NCBI GenBank assembly: GCA_027625915.1
Contig: JANTQA010000070.1
Coordinates: 13,583,001-13,647,000 of the forward strand
DNA length: 64,000 bases
Direction of reading: 5' to 3'
From: Anaeramoeba flamelloides
Taxonomy: Eukaryota > Metamonada > Anaeramoebidae
In this document: piece by piece, positions 47,588-60,800 of the stretch
Layout of the letters: each line of letters starts with the position of its first letter
How positions within the stretch are numbered: the stretch's first letter is position 1
The notes under the pieces: model-generated
Seen by the model: only the letters and a program-made list of their open reading frames with translations
Database searches by the model: none
Told to the model about the DNA's origin: nothing
Translations under genes and position numbers: made by a program

Positions 47588-48062
47588 TTGAATTTGTTTT
47601 TGAATGTGCTTCCTTTTTGCGAAAGATTTTGTTTTTCGTCGCTTTATTGTTCAAATGCAGATCTTTGTTAGAAGACAGATCACCGAAACTTGAAAAAAGG
47701 TTCAAAGGCTTTATTGCTCTCGCAGATTGTACTAACCTGGGTGACCAATTTTTTGTTGGGTTGCTTTTGGGGTTTGTTTGAATTTTTAAATGGCTAAAGG
47801 AAGTACGCTTAATGTTGGCAAGTGTTTGTCTTTGGTTCTTGGGCTTGACAATTTTTATTTTTTTAAATCCACGAAGGGTCGGCTTTGATGTTGTTGGGCT
47901 TAATGCTAAATTCCCAAGTAGTTCCATTTTCTTTTTGTCACAAGACAGTAAAGTTAAATTGCTTGGTTTGTTTTTTTGTTGAAGATCTAATCTCTTTCTC
48001 AAATTTCGATGTGATTTTTGTTCAGGGTTTGTATTGGAATAATTTTGTATTACCTCAGTCAT
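43745..48062 (-). CDS. Pumilio/PUF-family RNA-binding protein
   Basis: Three exons, 47282-48062, 44755-45749 and 43745-44529, about 853 residues; junctions AACG|GTAAAT to AAATAG|ATG and ATTG|GTAATT to ACTAG|GACT keep phase. ATG at 48062. Exon 1 (260 residues) is basic and low-complexity with a run of 14 Thr; exon 2 adds a Y/N/Q-rich stretch and about 15 Gln. The PUF domain (about 530-850) has eight repeats with recognition triplets, in order, SR..Q, NY..Q, CR..Q, NH..Q, CR..Q, NY..Q, SN..E, NY..Q, the same set as human PUM1. By the known PUF code this predicts binding to UGUAUAUA in mRNA 3' UTRs, for repression or decay. A 21-base T run (45078-45098, A on the coding strand) separates two frames that differ by one base; a length error there is likely. 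Confidence 0.9.
45099..45142 (-). repeat. CAA/CAG trinucleotide run (poly-Gln) in the Pumilio gene
   Basis: About 15 Gln codons, with CAG units inside CAA units, directly before the A21 run on the coding strand. Both runs are prone to length change. Confidence 0.85.
46394..46652. mobile_element. MITE family C, copy 3 (diverged)
   Basis: Left CTCGTATTTGATATTTGAAA, right inverse CCCATTTATTATTCAAATAA, preceded by AGTGAAAATTTTT as in the other family C copies. Longer interior than copies 1 and 2. Confidence 0.5.
46722..47185. mobile_element. MITE family B, copy 2 (inverted)
   Basis: Ends TTACTGTTGAGAGAAAAATG and inverse CATTTTTCTCTCAACAGTTA. The interior is the reverse complement of the 3515-3977 copy over the full ~460 bp. 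TTA on both sides may be the target duplication. Confidence 0.85.
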
Positions 48063-48904
48063 AACTCAAGTGTTGGTTCTGATTTTGGTTTTGTGGTTGA
48101 AACGTTAGAATGGTGTTTGTTTTGGAAATATTATGTTTTGATTAGAAAAATGCAAAAAGAAGAAAAATGAAAAGCAACAGAATACCTAGAAATTGCTCAG
48201 AAACTAGAAAATATTTCTTTTCTATTTACAGTTTTTTTTTCATTATTTGAACTTTCTTGGAACAGCAATGAAGAAAGAAAGCTTTTAATTTTAATTCATA
48301 TTCAATGAAAGGTTTTAAAAAAAGTTTGTTTTGAAAAAGTAACATTTAAAAAGTACAGTGTGCAATGTTAGTCCAAGGAAAACGAATAAAAAAAAATTGT
48401 AATTTGATTCGACTTTTTTTAGAATTTTCTATTTTTGGGCCGTTAGTTATTTTTCTTTGTGAAAGCATTTGCAAAAAAGAAATAGATCACTTTTTAAAAA
48501 AGATTTTTTGTTCAAATTATATTAATTCTCACATACAAACAGTTTATATTTCCTGAGAAAATGGTTGGTTCTCTGAAGAACACTTTGAATTCCTCTTTGA
48601 CTGTATTTTTTTTTTATGATTATTTACCAAAAACAGTCTCATTGGGGGTATTGATTGTAAAACATAATCTCAATATTTGTTTATTTGGATAATTTTTTTT
48701 AAAGCAAGAATGACAAACAAATTGAAAAATAAAGTCTTTCTTTGTTTTTTTTATTACTTTAATCTTGGGTAAATGTAAATGAGTGGGAGATTGATGAAAA
48801 TGTTCATAAAGTCTATTTTTTGTAAAATATTTGCTTTTTTACTCATTTTTTTGATTTTTGGTTCATAACGAAGAAGATTGATTTTTTTTTCAAAAAACTT
48901 TGTA
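48063..48904. other. 5' flank of the Pumilio gene, noncoding
   Basis: No exon recognised. A 63-codon plus-strand frame (48365-48556) has no supporting signal. Confidence 0.45.
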
Positions 48905-49668
48905 TTTTAAGGTTTACAATCCCTGTAATTTGAAAAAAGATTATCTGGTCGAGGGTATCCTTTTTGACCACTTTTTAATTTGGTTCTTAGCTGATCGATC
49001 TTGTGCTTGGGTTGGGTTTTAATAGTTGTTCAATACAGTCAGTTCCACTTTTAAGGCACAAACTTTCAACGAAATTTAAGGCACAAAAAAAAATCTCAAA
49101 TTAAAGCACAAAATTCAGATTCTAGTAAAAATAAATTGTAAATTTAAAAATTCGAAATCTTGTACCTAAATTTGAGATAATTTTGTGCCTTAAATTTCGT
49201 TGCTAGTTTGTGCCTTAAAAGTGAAACTGACTGTAGTAGTAATTTTTGACAATTTATTTTTTTTTTTTTAAGAAATCCGAATTGAAGAGTGTAAGACTAA
49301 TTTGTTGGAACTTAAGTTAGAAAAAAATGTTGTTTGTTGGTTGTTGATTGAAATTTTTAATTAGGTTTGGGTTTATTCGAATTTTTTTTTCATTTAGTTG
49401 ATTGACAAAAAAGTTACTTTAAATTTGAATCAACAACCCAAAAATCAAAATTTATTCTTACACATCTACCAATATATTTTCCTTACACTCTTCAATTCGG
49501 ATTTCGGAAAAAAAAAATAAAATAAATTGTCAAAAATTGCCATTTTGAACAACTATTAAAACCCATACCAAGCTTAAGATCGATCAGCTAAGAACCAAAT
49601 TAACAATTTACTACATCAAACACAAGATAATCTTTTTTCAAATATCAGGGATGGTAAACCTTAAACTA
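48905..49668. mobile_element. Large palindrome with a MITE inside its left arm
   Basis: Left arm (TAAGGTTTACAATCCCTG, GATTATCT, TTAGCTGATCGATCTT, then after the MITE GAATTGAAGAGTGTAAG and GGTTGTTGATTGAAAT) is mirrored in the right arm, centre near 49390. Arms are about 280 bp once the family A MITE at 49034-49235 is set aside. The right arm keeps the matching site without the MITE. Probably a foldback transposon. Confidence 0.8.
49034..49235. mobile_element. MITE family A, copy 4 (nested)
   Basis: 202 bp, ends CAGTCAGTTCCACTTTTAAG and inverse CTTAAAAGTGAAACTGACTG, flanked by TA. It sits inside the left arm of the palindrome at 48905-49668; the right arm shows the unoccupied version (GTTGTTCAAAATGGCAATTT). 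Confidence 0.9.
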
Positions 49669-49833
49669 TGTTCAATTCTTAAAAAACTAAAAATATTGGT
49701 TTTAGGTCTTATTGGAGAAAGGACTTTTATAAATAAATTTTTACTTATATCAAGAAGAAATTTGACTGAAGTTCCTTTTCATTATTATAACTCAATTCAA
49801 CATGTCGCTTTGAGAGATTGAGGCACCTTTTGG

Positions 49834-50465
49834 AAACTATTTTTCAAAAATTTTGACTCACTTTATAAGGTTAATGGGAGTTGTTTTGAGGGTTTATTAC
49901 AGTATTCTTTACAAAAAATATTTTCAAATTTTTGGATCAGAATCATTTTTTCTAATTTTGCAAATTTTAGTTTTGCTTTTTCTTTTCTTTTTCTTTTTCT
50001 TTTTCTTTTGCAAATTTTTGTTTTTCTTTTGTTTTTCTTTTTCTTTTTCTTTTTACTTTTTTTTGAAAAATTTTTCTTTTTTTTTTTTTTTTTTAAAAGA
50101 TCATGTGGAAAAAAAAAAAGAGATCTTCCAAAAGATAAATAATCACTAAGAAAAGTGAGACTATGTAATGTCTTTGAAAATGGATTTAATTATTCATAAA
50201 AAATCTTGTTATTCAACTTTTTTTCAGTGAAAGTTCAGTAATAAAAAATCCATAATGCTTATTTCAAAAATTGTGACTCACTTTTTTTTAGTTTTTGGTT
50301 TTATTTTTTTTTAATTTTTAATATATCAGGCTTTTATAGATTTAGAATGACTTAAAAGTGAATTACAAATCATATTTAGTTATTAATTGTTATTGAATAC
50401 TAAAGGATAATTTTTTTTTTTCGATTTATTATTTCAGGTGAGTCACAATTTTTGAAAAAAAGTTT
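49834..50465. mobile_element. Family J element, complete copy with 28-bp TIRs
   Basis: Left AAACTATTTTTCAAAAATTT followed by TGACTCAC; the right end is its inverse (GTGAGTCACAATTTTTGAAA). A third, direct copy of the same motif lies inside at about 50260. 632 bp, dominated by T runs and a TTTTTC microsatellite; no coding. The truncated relative is at 20371-20935. Confidence 0.7.
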
Positions 50466-52904
50466 AGTTTTTGATTTTTGAAGTTTTTCTTTTCTTTTTG
50501 TGGACTTTTTATTTTCAGATTTTTTATTGTTCAGGTTTGCTGATTAACAAAGAAACATTTTAGTAAATTCGTCTTGGGAACAAAGTTAAAAAATTCTTTT
50601 TAGAATTTCAGAATAAAATAAAGCGTCTCTAGGTATCCATTTGAGAACATATTATCAATGTGGATGGGTGTATGACCAAAATTATTTTATTGTATATAAT
50701 TGGCAAACATCATAGTTTAACCCTTTTTTGTTTTTCAGAATTCCAAAATAATTTATTTGTTTGTCTAAAATAAAGGGATATATATATATATATAACATGT
50801 TATAAACATGTTATAGTGTGTTAAATAATGCAAAACGTGTTATTTACCAAGTTATTTTTAAAGTATCAAAAAAATCATCAGTTAAAACGAAATTTCCCTA
50901 ATAAAAAATATTTTACATATGCTCTGCAAATTTTTTGTAATATGATAAATATTTTAAAAAAGTTTTTTTTTTTATCCTTATATTTTTTCTTTCTTTCTTA
51001 CACAAAAATTTATGGTTAACAATGCCAGGGACAAAAAAATGAACCATCTTCCAAACCTAATCAAAAAAAAACTAACAAAAATAATTAAAAGCTACAGAAT
51101 AAATGTAATTACTCTTTTTTTTTTTTTTTTATTTTTTTATTCATTGTTACTTGTATTCCTAAAATAGAGTCCATATTATCATTTTTCAAATTGCTTATTT
51201 TTTTTTAACTTTTTTTATGAATAATATTACTAAAATATATATTGATAGATAGATATTAGTTTTTCCCATATTTTTTCAAAATCTTTTTTTTTTTTTTGAT
51301 AAAAAATCAAATTGAAAATAAATGTAAAAATTAAACAAAAATTTAATTAAAAAAGTAATTCTTAGAAAAAATAATCCAAAACTTTATTAATCTAACTTAT
51401 CAAAATTATATTTTTTTTCTATTTTTGTCAAGAATTTTTCATAAGCTCTAAGGTTTAGAAAACTGAAGGAAATATATGAAAAATTATCATTAAAAATAGA
51501 AAAAGAAAATACTAAAATTATTAAATATATAAATTTGGTTTTCGAAAGTGATACTTTTTAATGGGGTTCAAAGGTTTTTCCATATTCAAAAAAAAATTGA
51601 GTAAAATCAAAATTTTTTGTGAATCTTTTTATATTTAAAAAAAAAAACAAATTATAGTAGAACGCCAATTTATTAATCAAAGTTTGTCGAATTTTTATTT
51701 ATGATTGATAATCTTTTTGGAAGATTTCGATCCACTCTCTAAAAATAATGTGAAAGTTTTCGAAACTGCTACTGATTCCCCATTAACTTTCTAGGATTTT
51801 TGAAAAATGAAAGAACTAAGTAAACTTGTTTTTTTGTTTCCTTTTTTTCAAATTTACGAAAAAAACGGATAATATAGATAATTTTCAATTTTTTCAAATA
51901 AATTGTGTTATTATTATTCCAATTAAAATATTTTCATAATTTCTCTTATTTTTTTTTTTTTTTTTTCCATTTTAATAAATTTATTTGAATTATTCTTTTT
52001 AATAAATGAATAAACCAATCAATTAATCTGTATTTTTATTAATAAATTTAACAAATATTTCGGTTTTCGGACTAGCTAATATGACTTTTTTTATTAAAAA
52101 TACAGTAACTACCCTTAAAACATGTTGATTCAAGAGTTATTTTTATAATATAATATTTTTTTATATTGTTTTAGATGTTATTTAGAAAATTTTTTTATCA
52201 ATTTAGAAATTTTATAGACAAAAATTTTTATCAAAATTTAAAACTTGATATTTAAACTTTTAAAATTTTCTTAAGAGTAAAATTTATAAAACAGTTTTTT
52301 TTTAATATTTTTTATTTGAGAAAAAATTATTTTCACAATCACAGACTTGAATTTTCTACTTGAACACTTTTCAAAATCAAAAAAATAGTTAAATTCAATT
52401 ATTTAACCACATTAAAAAAATATTTTAAGGTTTTATGCTATCAGAAGAAGACATTGACAGATATAGTAGAAACTAAATGAAATAATAGGTTAACAAAATT
52501 GCTTTGAATACAATATCTATTTATTCGAGAATTCAGAAAAAGTTTTAATTTTAATAAATATTTTTTGACTTCTGATCAACTTCTTGAAAAAAAAAGCAAA
52601 AATGACAATTTATTAGCTTTTTATATCATGCCAAAAATTGATAAATCAGTTTTATTTACCAATTTGTGATGTTTCAACCTTGTAATAACCTAGAATTTGG
52701 ATAATACTATAATTATTTTTGTATTTTTTTTCTCATAGGTTTATTTGAAAAAATTTATTAAAATTTAGAAATATTTATTTATTTATTTATTGCGAGAAAG
52801 GAATAATAAAAGAAAATTTACCAAATAAAAAAGAAAAGAATAAAAATACTTATGATATTAAAGTACAAAAATATTATTATCATTTACATGACCAAATTAA
52901 TAAT
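50466..52904. other. AT-rich noncoding stretch
   Basis: A TA run at 50779-50793 next to a short ACATGTTATAAACATGTTAT repeat; otherwise no exon, RNA or repeat recognised. Confidence 0.5.
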
Positions 52905-53330
52905 TATCCACTGTCGTTAAGTTTTCCAGGATTTAAAAGAATTGAGTAAAATCCTTGATTTTACTAAATTATTTCGAATTCTGGAAAAACACCTATAGCC
53001 CTTTTTTAATTTGAGAAATAAAAAGAAAATTTCTAAAATTTTCTTTTAATTTCTTAAATTAAAAAAAAAAAACTACCTTTATTTTTTTCTTGAGTTTTCT
53101 GTTTTATCTGTCAAAATCGATAAATTTTCGTTAGTTTTTTTTGAGTTTTCTATTTGAAAAATAAATAGATTTTCAATAGTTTTTCTTGGGTTTTCTATTT
53201 ATTTATAAAATCAATAGAATTTCTCAATAAAATAGAAAACATCAAAAAAAACCTAGAAAACTTCACAAATAAAACAGAAAACCTCAAGAAAACTTATGCA
53301 CTCAACGGTACTCGGCGAAACTTCTCCTGA
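52905..53330. repeat. Hairpin-chain dispersed repeat, fifth copy
   Basis: Shares AAGTTTTCCAGGATT, AATTGAGTAAAATCCTTGAT, the AATTTGAGAAATAAAAAGAA hairpin and several GAGTTTTCTGTTTTATCTGT-like and inverse pieces with the 7.8-kb copy. Confidence 0.6.
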
Positions 53331-53612
53331 AACGGGATGAGTAAAAACCCAACAGTAAGATTATCACTAATAAATAAAAATTCATAAACTGTGATTAATA
53401 AATTGGAATTCCAATACTCCAAAGAGTGGGACAATATGTACCCGAATTGATATATATTTTTTACTATTTTAGGAATTTTTTATTTTCAATTTTTTTCTAA
53501 TTACGTTAAGTTTTCTGACCATAAAATTTACAAATATTATTAATGGGAATAAATAAATTTACGAATATCGTTAATTATTTTGAAATCCATAAAACTAATA
53601 ATTTTTTTATAA
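53331..53612. other. Noncoding spacer
   Basis: AT-rich, nothing recognised. Confidence 0.4.
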
Positions 53613-53812
53613 TACAGCCAGTTCTATTTTGAAGGCACACAATTAAAACGAAATTCAAGGCACATAATATTCTCAAATTAAGGCACATTTTTTGTAATTT
53701 TTTATTTTACCAATATATTTTACTAGAATCTGAATTTTGTGCCTTAATTTGAGATTTTTATTCTGACTTAAATTTCGTTGCAGTTTGTGCCTTAAAAGTG
53801 GAACTGACTGTA
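53613..53812. mobile_element. MITE family A, copy 5
   Basis: 200 bp between TA dinucleotides; ends CAGCCAGTTCTATTTTGAAG and inverse CTTAAAAGTGGAACTGACTG. The left arm is more diverged than the right. Confidence 0.8.
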
Positions 53813-54884
53813 ATTATTTTAAAATAATTTTAAAGGACTTTATTTAGTATCTAATTGATGATTTCATCTTGAAAAAAAAATTGTTTTCAAAATATTTTCA
53901 AAAAAAATTACTCAATTTATGGGAGCATTGCTATTATACCAGTAGTTGGTTGATCAGATTTTTTTTCAAATTATTATAAATATTTATTCTATACTAAAAT
54001 TTGAAAACAGACAATGAAAAATAAAATATATAAATGAAGAAAATATTTCATTAAATTAATTCAACAAAAATGATAATAGAATTAAATTTTAATTTTTTTT
54101 GATTAAAAATAAATTTCAAGTTATTTATCCTTTCTCTATTTTTATTCAAATTACTTGATATTTTGAAAAAAAAAATTCAAATAAAAAATTTTTTTACTGA
54201 TTCTTCTCTTAAGAAAATTTCAAAAGTACCAAAATCAGTTTTAAATTGTTATTAAAATTTTTATTTATAAAATTTAAAAAAATTAGAAAAAGATTTCTAT
54301 ATAACATTTAAAAACAATATAGCAAAATATCACCAGATGACATACCCTTTGAAAAGTTAAAAATGAAATTTATGATTTCGAGATACCTTAATCCGGATTT
54401 TATTTAAAATTGACTCAATCAAGTCACCAAAATATATTTTTCAAACAAAATGATCTATTTTCAATTAAGAAAATCTCACAAAAATATTAATATTTAACCA
54501 AAAATTTCGATCTTGATGAACTATTTTTGTACAATATTGAAATTATCATATCACTAGGCAGTTATAACTTCTTTGAATGAGATACTCCATAAGAATGCCA
54601 AAATCCTGATCATATTATTCAAATTGAAAAGTAAATATGAAACTTTACTCAGATATAAGTGTGAATTAAATTCTAAAACCAAGACATTCTTCAAACAAAA
54701 ACCGAAAAAAAAAATCAAACCTTCCAAAAAAACTCACTTTTCGAATCGCTTTTCATGATTTGGAAAGTTTTTAGAAAGCTTGAAAATTGTCGAAAAGCTA
54801 TTGAAAGTCATTGGATTTTTGGGGCGAATAAACTGTTCCAAATCATTTTTTACCCATTCATTTCTTGAAAAAATAAAAAACAAA
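53813..54884. other. 5' flank of SF3B3
   Basis: AT-rich region upstream of the SF3B3 ATG at 54885. No repeat recognised. The frame remains open upstream of the ATG for 35 codons, but that part has no similarity to the family. Confidence 0.5.
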
Positions 54885-57800
54885 ATGTATCTTTATCATT
54901 TGACTCTCCAAAAAGCAACTGCTATTACAAATGCTGTTTGTGGGAACTTTTCATCAGAACAAGATCAAGATCTGGTCGTTTCGCATGGGAAAACACTTGA
55001 GATTATGAGAATTAATAATGAAGGGCATTTAAAATCGTTTGGGGGGATTGAAGTTTTTGGGTTTGTGCGTTCGATGGTGACTTTCCGTTTACCTGGAAAC
55101 ACAAAAGACCTACTATTCGTTGGCACTGATTCGGGTGCAATTACTTTGCTTGAGTTTAATAAAGATCGATCCACATTTACCTCTGTTCACGAAGAGCACT
55201 TTGGCAAGTCCGGCTGTCGGAGGATTGTACCAGGAGAATACTTGGCATCCGATCCAAAAGGTAGAGCAGTAATGATCGCTTCTGTGGAAAGGGCAAGATT
55301 GGTGTATACCCTTAACAGGGATTCGGGCACGGGAAGAGTAATTATTTCTTCACCGTTAGAGGCGCACAAACCTCGGACAATCTTGTTTGATGTCATTGGT
55401 GTTGATGTGGGCTTTGAGAATCCAATTTTTGCTTGTTTAGAATCAGACTATTCAAAGCAACAATTCGAACAAAATCTCGACAAGCCACAAAAAGAATTAG
55501 CTTTTTACGAGCTTGATCTTGGTCTGAATCATGTAATTCGGAAATGGGCCGAAGACGTTGATCCAATGTCAAATATGCTTATTGCTGGTAAATGATTCTA
55601 ATTTTTTTTATTTTTTTTTGTTTTGTTTTTCTTCATCTTTTACTTTTTTTTCTTTTTCTTTTTCTTTTTCTTTTTCTGCTCACATGGCTAAATTTTCATT
55701 ATCAATGCCAAAAAAGTCCATTTTTCATTTCCCAGCATCCCCTAAAAATTGATAAATTATGTAAAACAAAACTTGGTTACTTTGTCAGAAATATTGATTT
55801 TTTTTCACAAAACACCAACACATTACTTTGAAATTATTTATAACTGAGGTACAATGGAAAGAGAAATTATTTTGTAATAAAGTCATTTTAAAAAAGTGTG
55901 AAAAAAAAGTTTTCAAAAGAATTCTTAAAAACAGATAACAAACTTAATGGACTAGTAAACTAAAAAAAAAATCTTCAAGTAAATTTAATAGCAAACCCAA
56001 AAAAAATTTACCGCATCTTGAAATTGAAAAATAAAGTAAAAATCTGATTACTACAAAACCAAACTTACCTTTAAAGCTATTTTCAGACATTAATTATAGT
56101 TTTTAAAAGTTTGATCCATTTTTCTCATTTTTAAAAAGTTCAAAATTCAACATATTTCCAAATTATTTCCAAAAAAAAATCTTTTCATTGAAAAAGAAAG
56201 AAATCTTATTATCTATGAAGGAAGTACACAAAAATACAATTTAAAAATGAAACCACCAAGTTTTGAAATAACTCAGGATAAAAAATCTACTTGATTCCAA
56301 AAAAATTACAATAATTATTGTAAACAATCTAAAAAATATAATTTTTTGATTCAAAGAACAGTTTCAAATCAATTTTTTCTCTTTATTGGATAAAAAAAAA
56401 TCTGAGAAAAACAACCAAACCATTCAGATAAAAATTTCTTCCAAAACATTTTTTGAAAACTTGGCTTATTCAACTTATACCCTAAAGAAATACTTTTCAA
56501 TTTGATTATTTATAATTAATAATTAATAACCCAAGCTTTAAATGTAAGTTAGTAATAACACAAAGATTAAATTTCTCAATAGGCTTTATTTTTATTTCTC
56601 AATTTTTTAAAGAATTTCAAACAAATAAAACAAATTCAAATTTATAATTCTAATCAAAAAAAAATTAATTAATATTCTAAAATAACTGATTTTAATACTA
56701 ATAGTTCGTTGTTAATACTCTTAATATTTGAAAAAGAATATTACCTAATCTTTTAAAATCCAAGAAATTTTAATAAATATTTGTAAATAAAATAAATGAT
56801 CAATTTTTTTCGGATCTTCAAGGATTCAATATTTGATTTATTTTTCAGATATTTTTAAAATAAGGTTTAAAGTTTCAAAAGTTATTTGTTCATACAAACT
56901 CTCAGAAATTGCTAAAACTCAGATTTCATAAAAATAAAAATTGATTGGTAAATTTTTCTTTTTGGTTTTTCAATTCAAAAATTCCAAATCAAAAAGGAGA
57001 TCCAGATCTTTCTACTGAAAATTTAATTGGGAAAATGAACTTCTTTAAAAATGATAATTAATCTCTCTCAAGGTTGATAAATTAAGTTGTCTATCTGGTC
57101 TTAATTGTATCCTTGTGTTAAGAATTGCTCTGTTACCTTTGGGATTAAAAAAACAATAAGAGTTACTAGTACCTTAAACACATTTTAAAGTATACTGCTA
57201 TAGTTAAATTGTCAGAATTAAAAATTTATCCCAAAGTTCTAATAGGAAGTTTAATTAAGTCCTAAATTATAAAATCATCATTTCTAATTGATTTTGTGAA
57301 GATCTTTTACTTATTCAAATAAAAAATCAGTGAAATAATGGGAACTTGAAATATAACTTTTTACTTGATTTTAAGAAGATCTTTGTGATTCATTCAACTA
57401 ATAATCTGTAAAATATTTTGGAAATTGAAATCAAAATTTTCCTTTCTTAATTGTAAAGTAACAGTATCTCTAAAACAGTTGACAAACTTCAGTATACCTA
57501 TTTTCAGGCGTATCTTCTTTAGGACTAAACACAGAGATATATCTACAGATCAACATAAGAAAAAAATTTGATATTTCCACGTTCTAAAATTAAAAAATAA
57601 TTATCATTTTCTAAATAATAATGATGAGCCAAGCTGATGGTAACATGAATTCTCAAGCTATTAACAATAAATACTCGGTAATATGAATCTTGATTTTTTA
57701 AACTTTTTTGTGAATTGAAAAAGATATCATCAAATCCTCAAATAATCGAAAATTTTTTATATATTCTAAAGAATTACTTTGAATTATTAAAATTGAGTAA

Positions 57801-60800
57801 TCTTTTGAAAGTTGAAAAAAATCCTTTTTAAACATATTTCATCAGAGAAAAAATCAGAAATTTTTTTATGATTTTCAGTTTCTTGATAAAAGAAACTAAA
57901 AAAAAACAAATTCATTCAAATCCTTTTTTTTTAAAAAAAAAAAATAAAAGAATAAAATATAAAAAGAAAAACTTATCTAATTCACAAATAATCAATGAAA
58001 ATAATATTTTTATTCTTTTCATAAATTTATTAATAACTTCTCCACCACCCCCCTTTTCTTTATCTTCTTCAATGAATTATATTTCACTTTATAGTACCTG
58101 GTGGTAAAAATGGGCCCGGCGGTGTATTGGTTTGCAGCGAAGGAATAATTACTTTTATGAATGAAGAACATGATGAAATTGTAGCAAAAATACCAAGAAG
58201 AGAAAACCAATCGAAAAGTGAAAAGGAAAAAGATGTTTTTGTAATTTCATCAACTTTACATAAACAAAAAGACAGTTTTTTTATTTTAATTCAAACAGAA
58301 TATGGCGATATATTTAAATTAACCATAGATCATGAAGATGATGAAGTAAATAAATTAAATATTACATATTTTGATACACTTTCAGTTTCTGTTTCAATGT
58401 GCATTTTTAAAAAGGGTTTTTTGTTTGTTGCCTCGGAATCGGGCAATCACTATTTATACCAAATACAAAGTTTAGGGGATGAAGAAGACGAAGAAGATGA
58501 AAATGCTCTAATAGAAATTAAAAAAGAAGAAGAAAACGAAAATGAAAAAGAAAAAGAAGAAAATAAAAATAAGCAACTTTTATTTAAGCCACATTTATTA
58601 AAAAATTTACTCCAAATTGACGAAATTGAAAATTTAGCACCATTAATGAACTCAAAATTTATTGATTTAAATAGAGAAGGAATTCCTCAATTATTGTGCC
58701 TTTCTGGTAAAGCAAATAAGTAAATTTCTTTCTTTCTTGATTATTAATTTTTTTTTTAGTAAATAAATTTTGGTTATTAATTATTTATCTGTCTATTTCT
58801 ATCTACCCATCTATCCTTCCTTCCTTCCTACTCCCTGTATATCTATCCACCTATCTACCTACTATGACATTTAATAAACCCAAAATGAAACAATTAATAA
58901 TTCAAAAGTTCTACATTTAGAATTTTAAGACATGGATTATCTGTAAGCGAAATAGCAATCTCAGATATCCCTTCAAAAGGTATGAAAATATGGACTTTAA
59001 AATCAAGTACGGAAACAGACTATGATCGATTTATTATAATTTCTTTAAAAACGTCAACTATGGTACTTGAAATTGGTGAAATGGTCTCGCAAATTGAAGA
59101 CAAAAGAATTAAAGGGGATGTATATACTTTAGATTTAATAATGATGGAGAATGATTCCGTTATTCAAATTCATGAAAATGGCATTAGACAAACAAAAAAA
59201 AACCGAAAACCAAGAAATTGGAAAACTCCAAATAATAAAAGAATAACCCAAACTGCAGTCAATGAAAGGCAAGTGGCAATCTCTTTAGAAGGCGGCGATA
59301 TTATTTATTTTGAACTTCAACAGGATGGTAATTTAAGAGATATGGACACAATTAATTTAGAAGAAGAGATTGTCTGTTTAGATATTGCCCCGATTACTGG
59401 CAATAGATTAAGATCTTCGCATTTAGCTGTTGGCACTGCAGAAACGTCCTCAATTAGGATCTTAAGTCTTAACCCCGGTGACTCATTAAAACAATTAAGT
59501 TTACAAGCATTGATAGCAACGCCCTTTAGTGTCAAAATAATTGAAACGAATTTAAACACATCAATAAAGGCCTTTGATAATGAAGATGAAGATGACGACG
59601 ATGAGGAAGGAAATGAGAAGGAAAAGGAAAAATCAACGATCAATTCAAGTTCTGGTTCATTGTTTTTGAATATTGGACTCGAAAACGGGATCTATATTCG
59701 ATCGGCATTAAATAAAATCACAGGTGAAATTTCTGATACTCGGACGAGGTATTTAGGGATCCAGCCTGTCAAATTAATCCGAATCTTAGTTGCCCAAAAG
59801 CAAGCAATACTTGCATTAAGTGAAAGGTGTTGGTTATGTTATCATTTCCAGGGGCGCTTTAATGAAACTCCAATTTCCTATTTCCCCTTGACTCACGCTT
59901 CATCGTTCTGCTCTGCGCATTGCGAAGAGGGTATTGTTGGTGTCAGTGGGAACCTATTACGAATTTTTTATATTGAAAGATACGGTAAGAATTTTAGTGA
60001 AACAACCACAAATTTAAATTTCACGCCCAGAAAAATGGATATACACCCCATTACAGGTTATACAGTTTTAATTGAAAGAGATTATAACCAAATAAGTCTA
60101 TCTGAAACAGAAAAGATTTTATCAACATTAAATTTTGATCAAAATTCTGGGGAAAAAAACCAAAATATAGAAGAAGTGGCAATGGAAATCGAAGGAGAAG
60201 AAGAAAAAAACGATGAGGATGAGGAAGAGGAAGAGGATGAGGACGAAGAAGAAAGGGAGTTTTTAATTGCAAAATACAAAAAGGAATATGTTAGATCTTT
60301 TAAGCCAAATGAACATCAATGGAGTTCTTGTATCAGAGTTTACAATGCGCTATCTGGAGAAACCATCCATCTACTTGAACTGGAACCAAAAGAAGTCGCA
60401 TTTTCAATTTGTATTTGCACCTTTGATAAAGTGAAAAACGAAATTTTTGTTGTTGTCGGCGTCGGAATAAATCCACAATTAAACACAAGAAAAAATGAAG
60501 GAGGCTCCATCCACTTATATAGGATGATTGAAAACAAAAAATTGGAATTGGTACATAAAACAGCAGTGCCCGATATACCATATGCCATTAAAGGATATCA
60601 TGGCAAATTATTAGTTGGGTTCGGTAAAACCTTAAGATTATATGATCATGGTATTAAAAAGCTATTAAGGAAATGCGAAAATGTAAATTTCCCCAATTTC
60701 ATCACACAAATAGAATATCAAGGAAACAGAATATATGTTGGCGATCTCATCGAGGGGATAATAATAGTCAAATATATCTCTGATCAAAATCAATTTGAAA

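Noticed and set aside
47253-48062. A separate Lys/Thr-rich gene upstream of Pumilio
   Set aside because: Its donor joins the acceptor at 45749 in frame with the Pumilio second exon, so it is better explained as Pumilio exon 1, although transcript proof is lacking.
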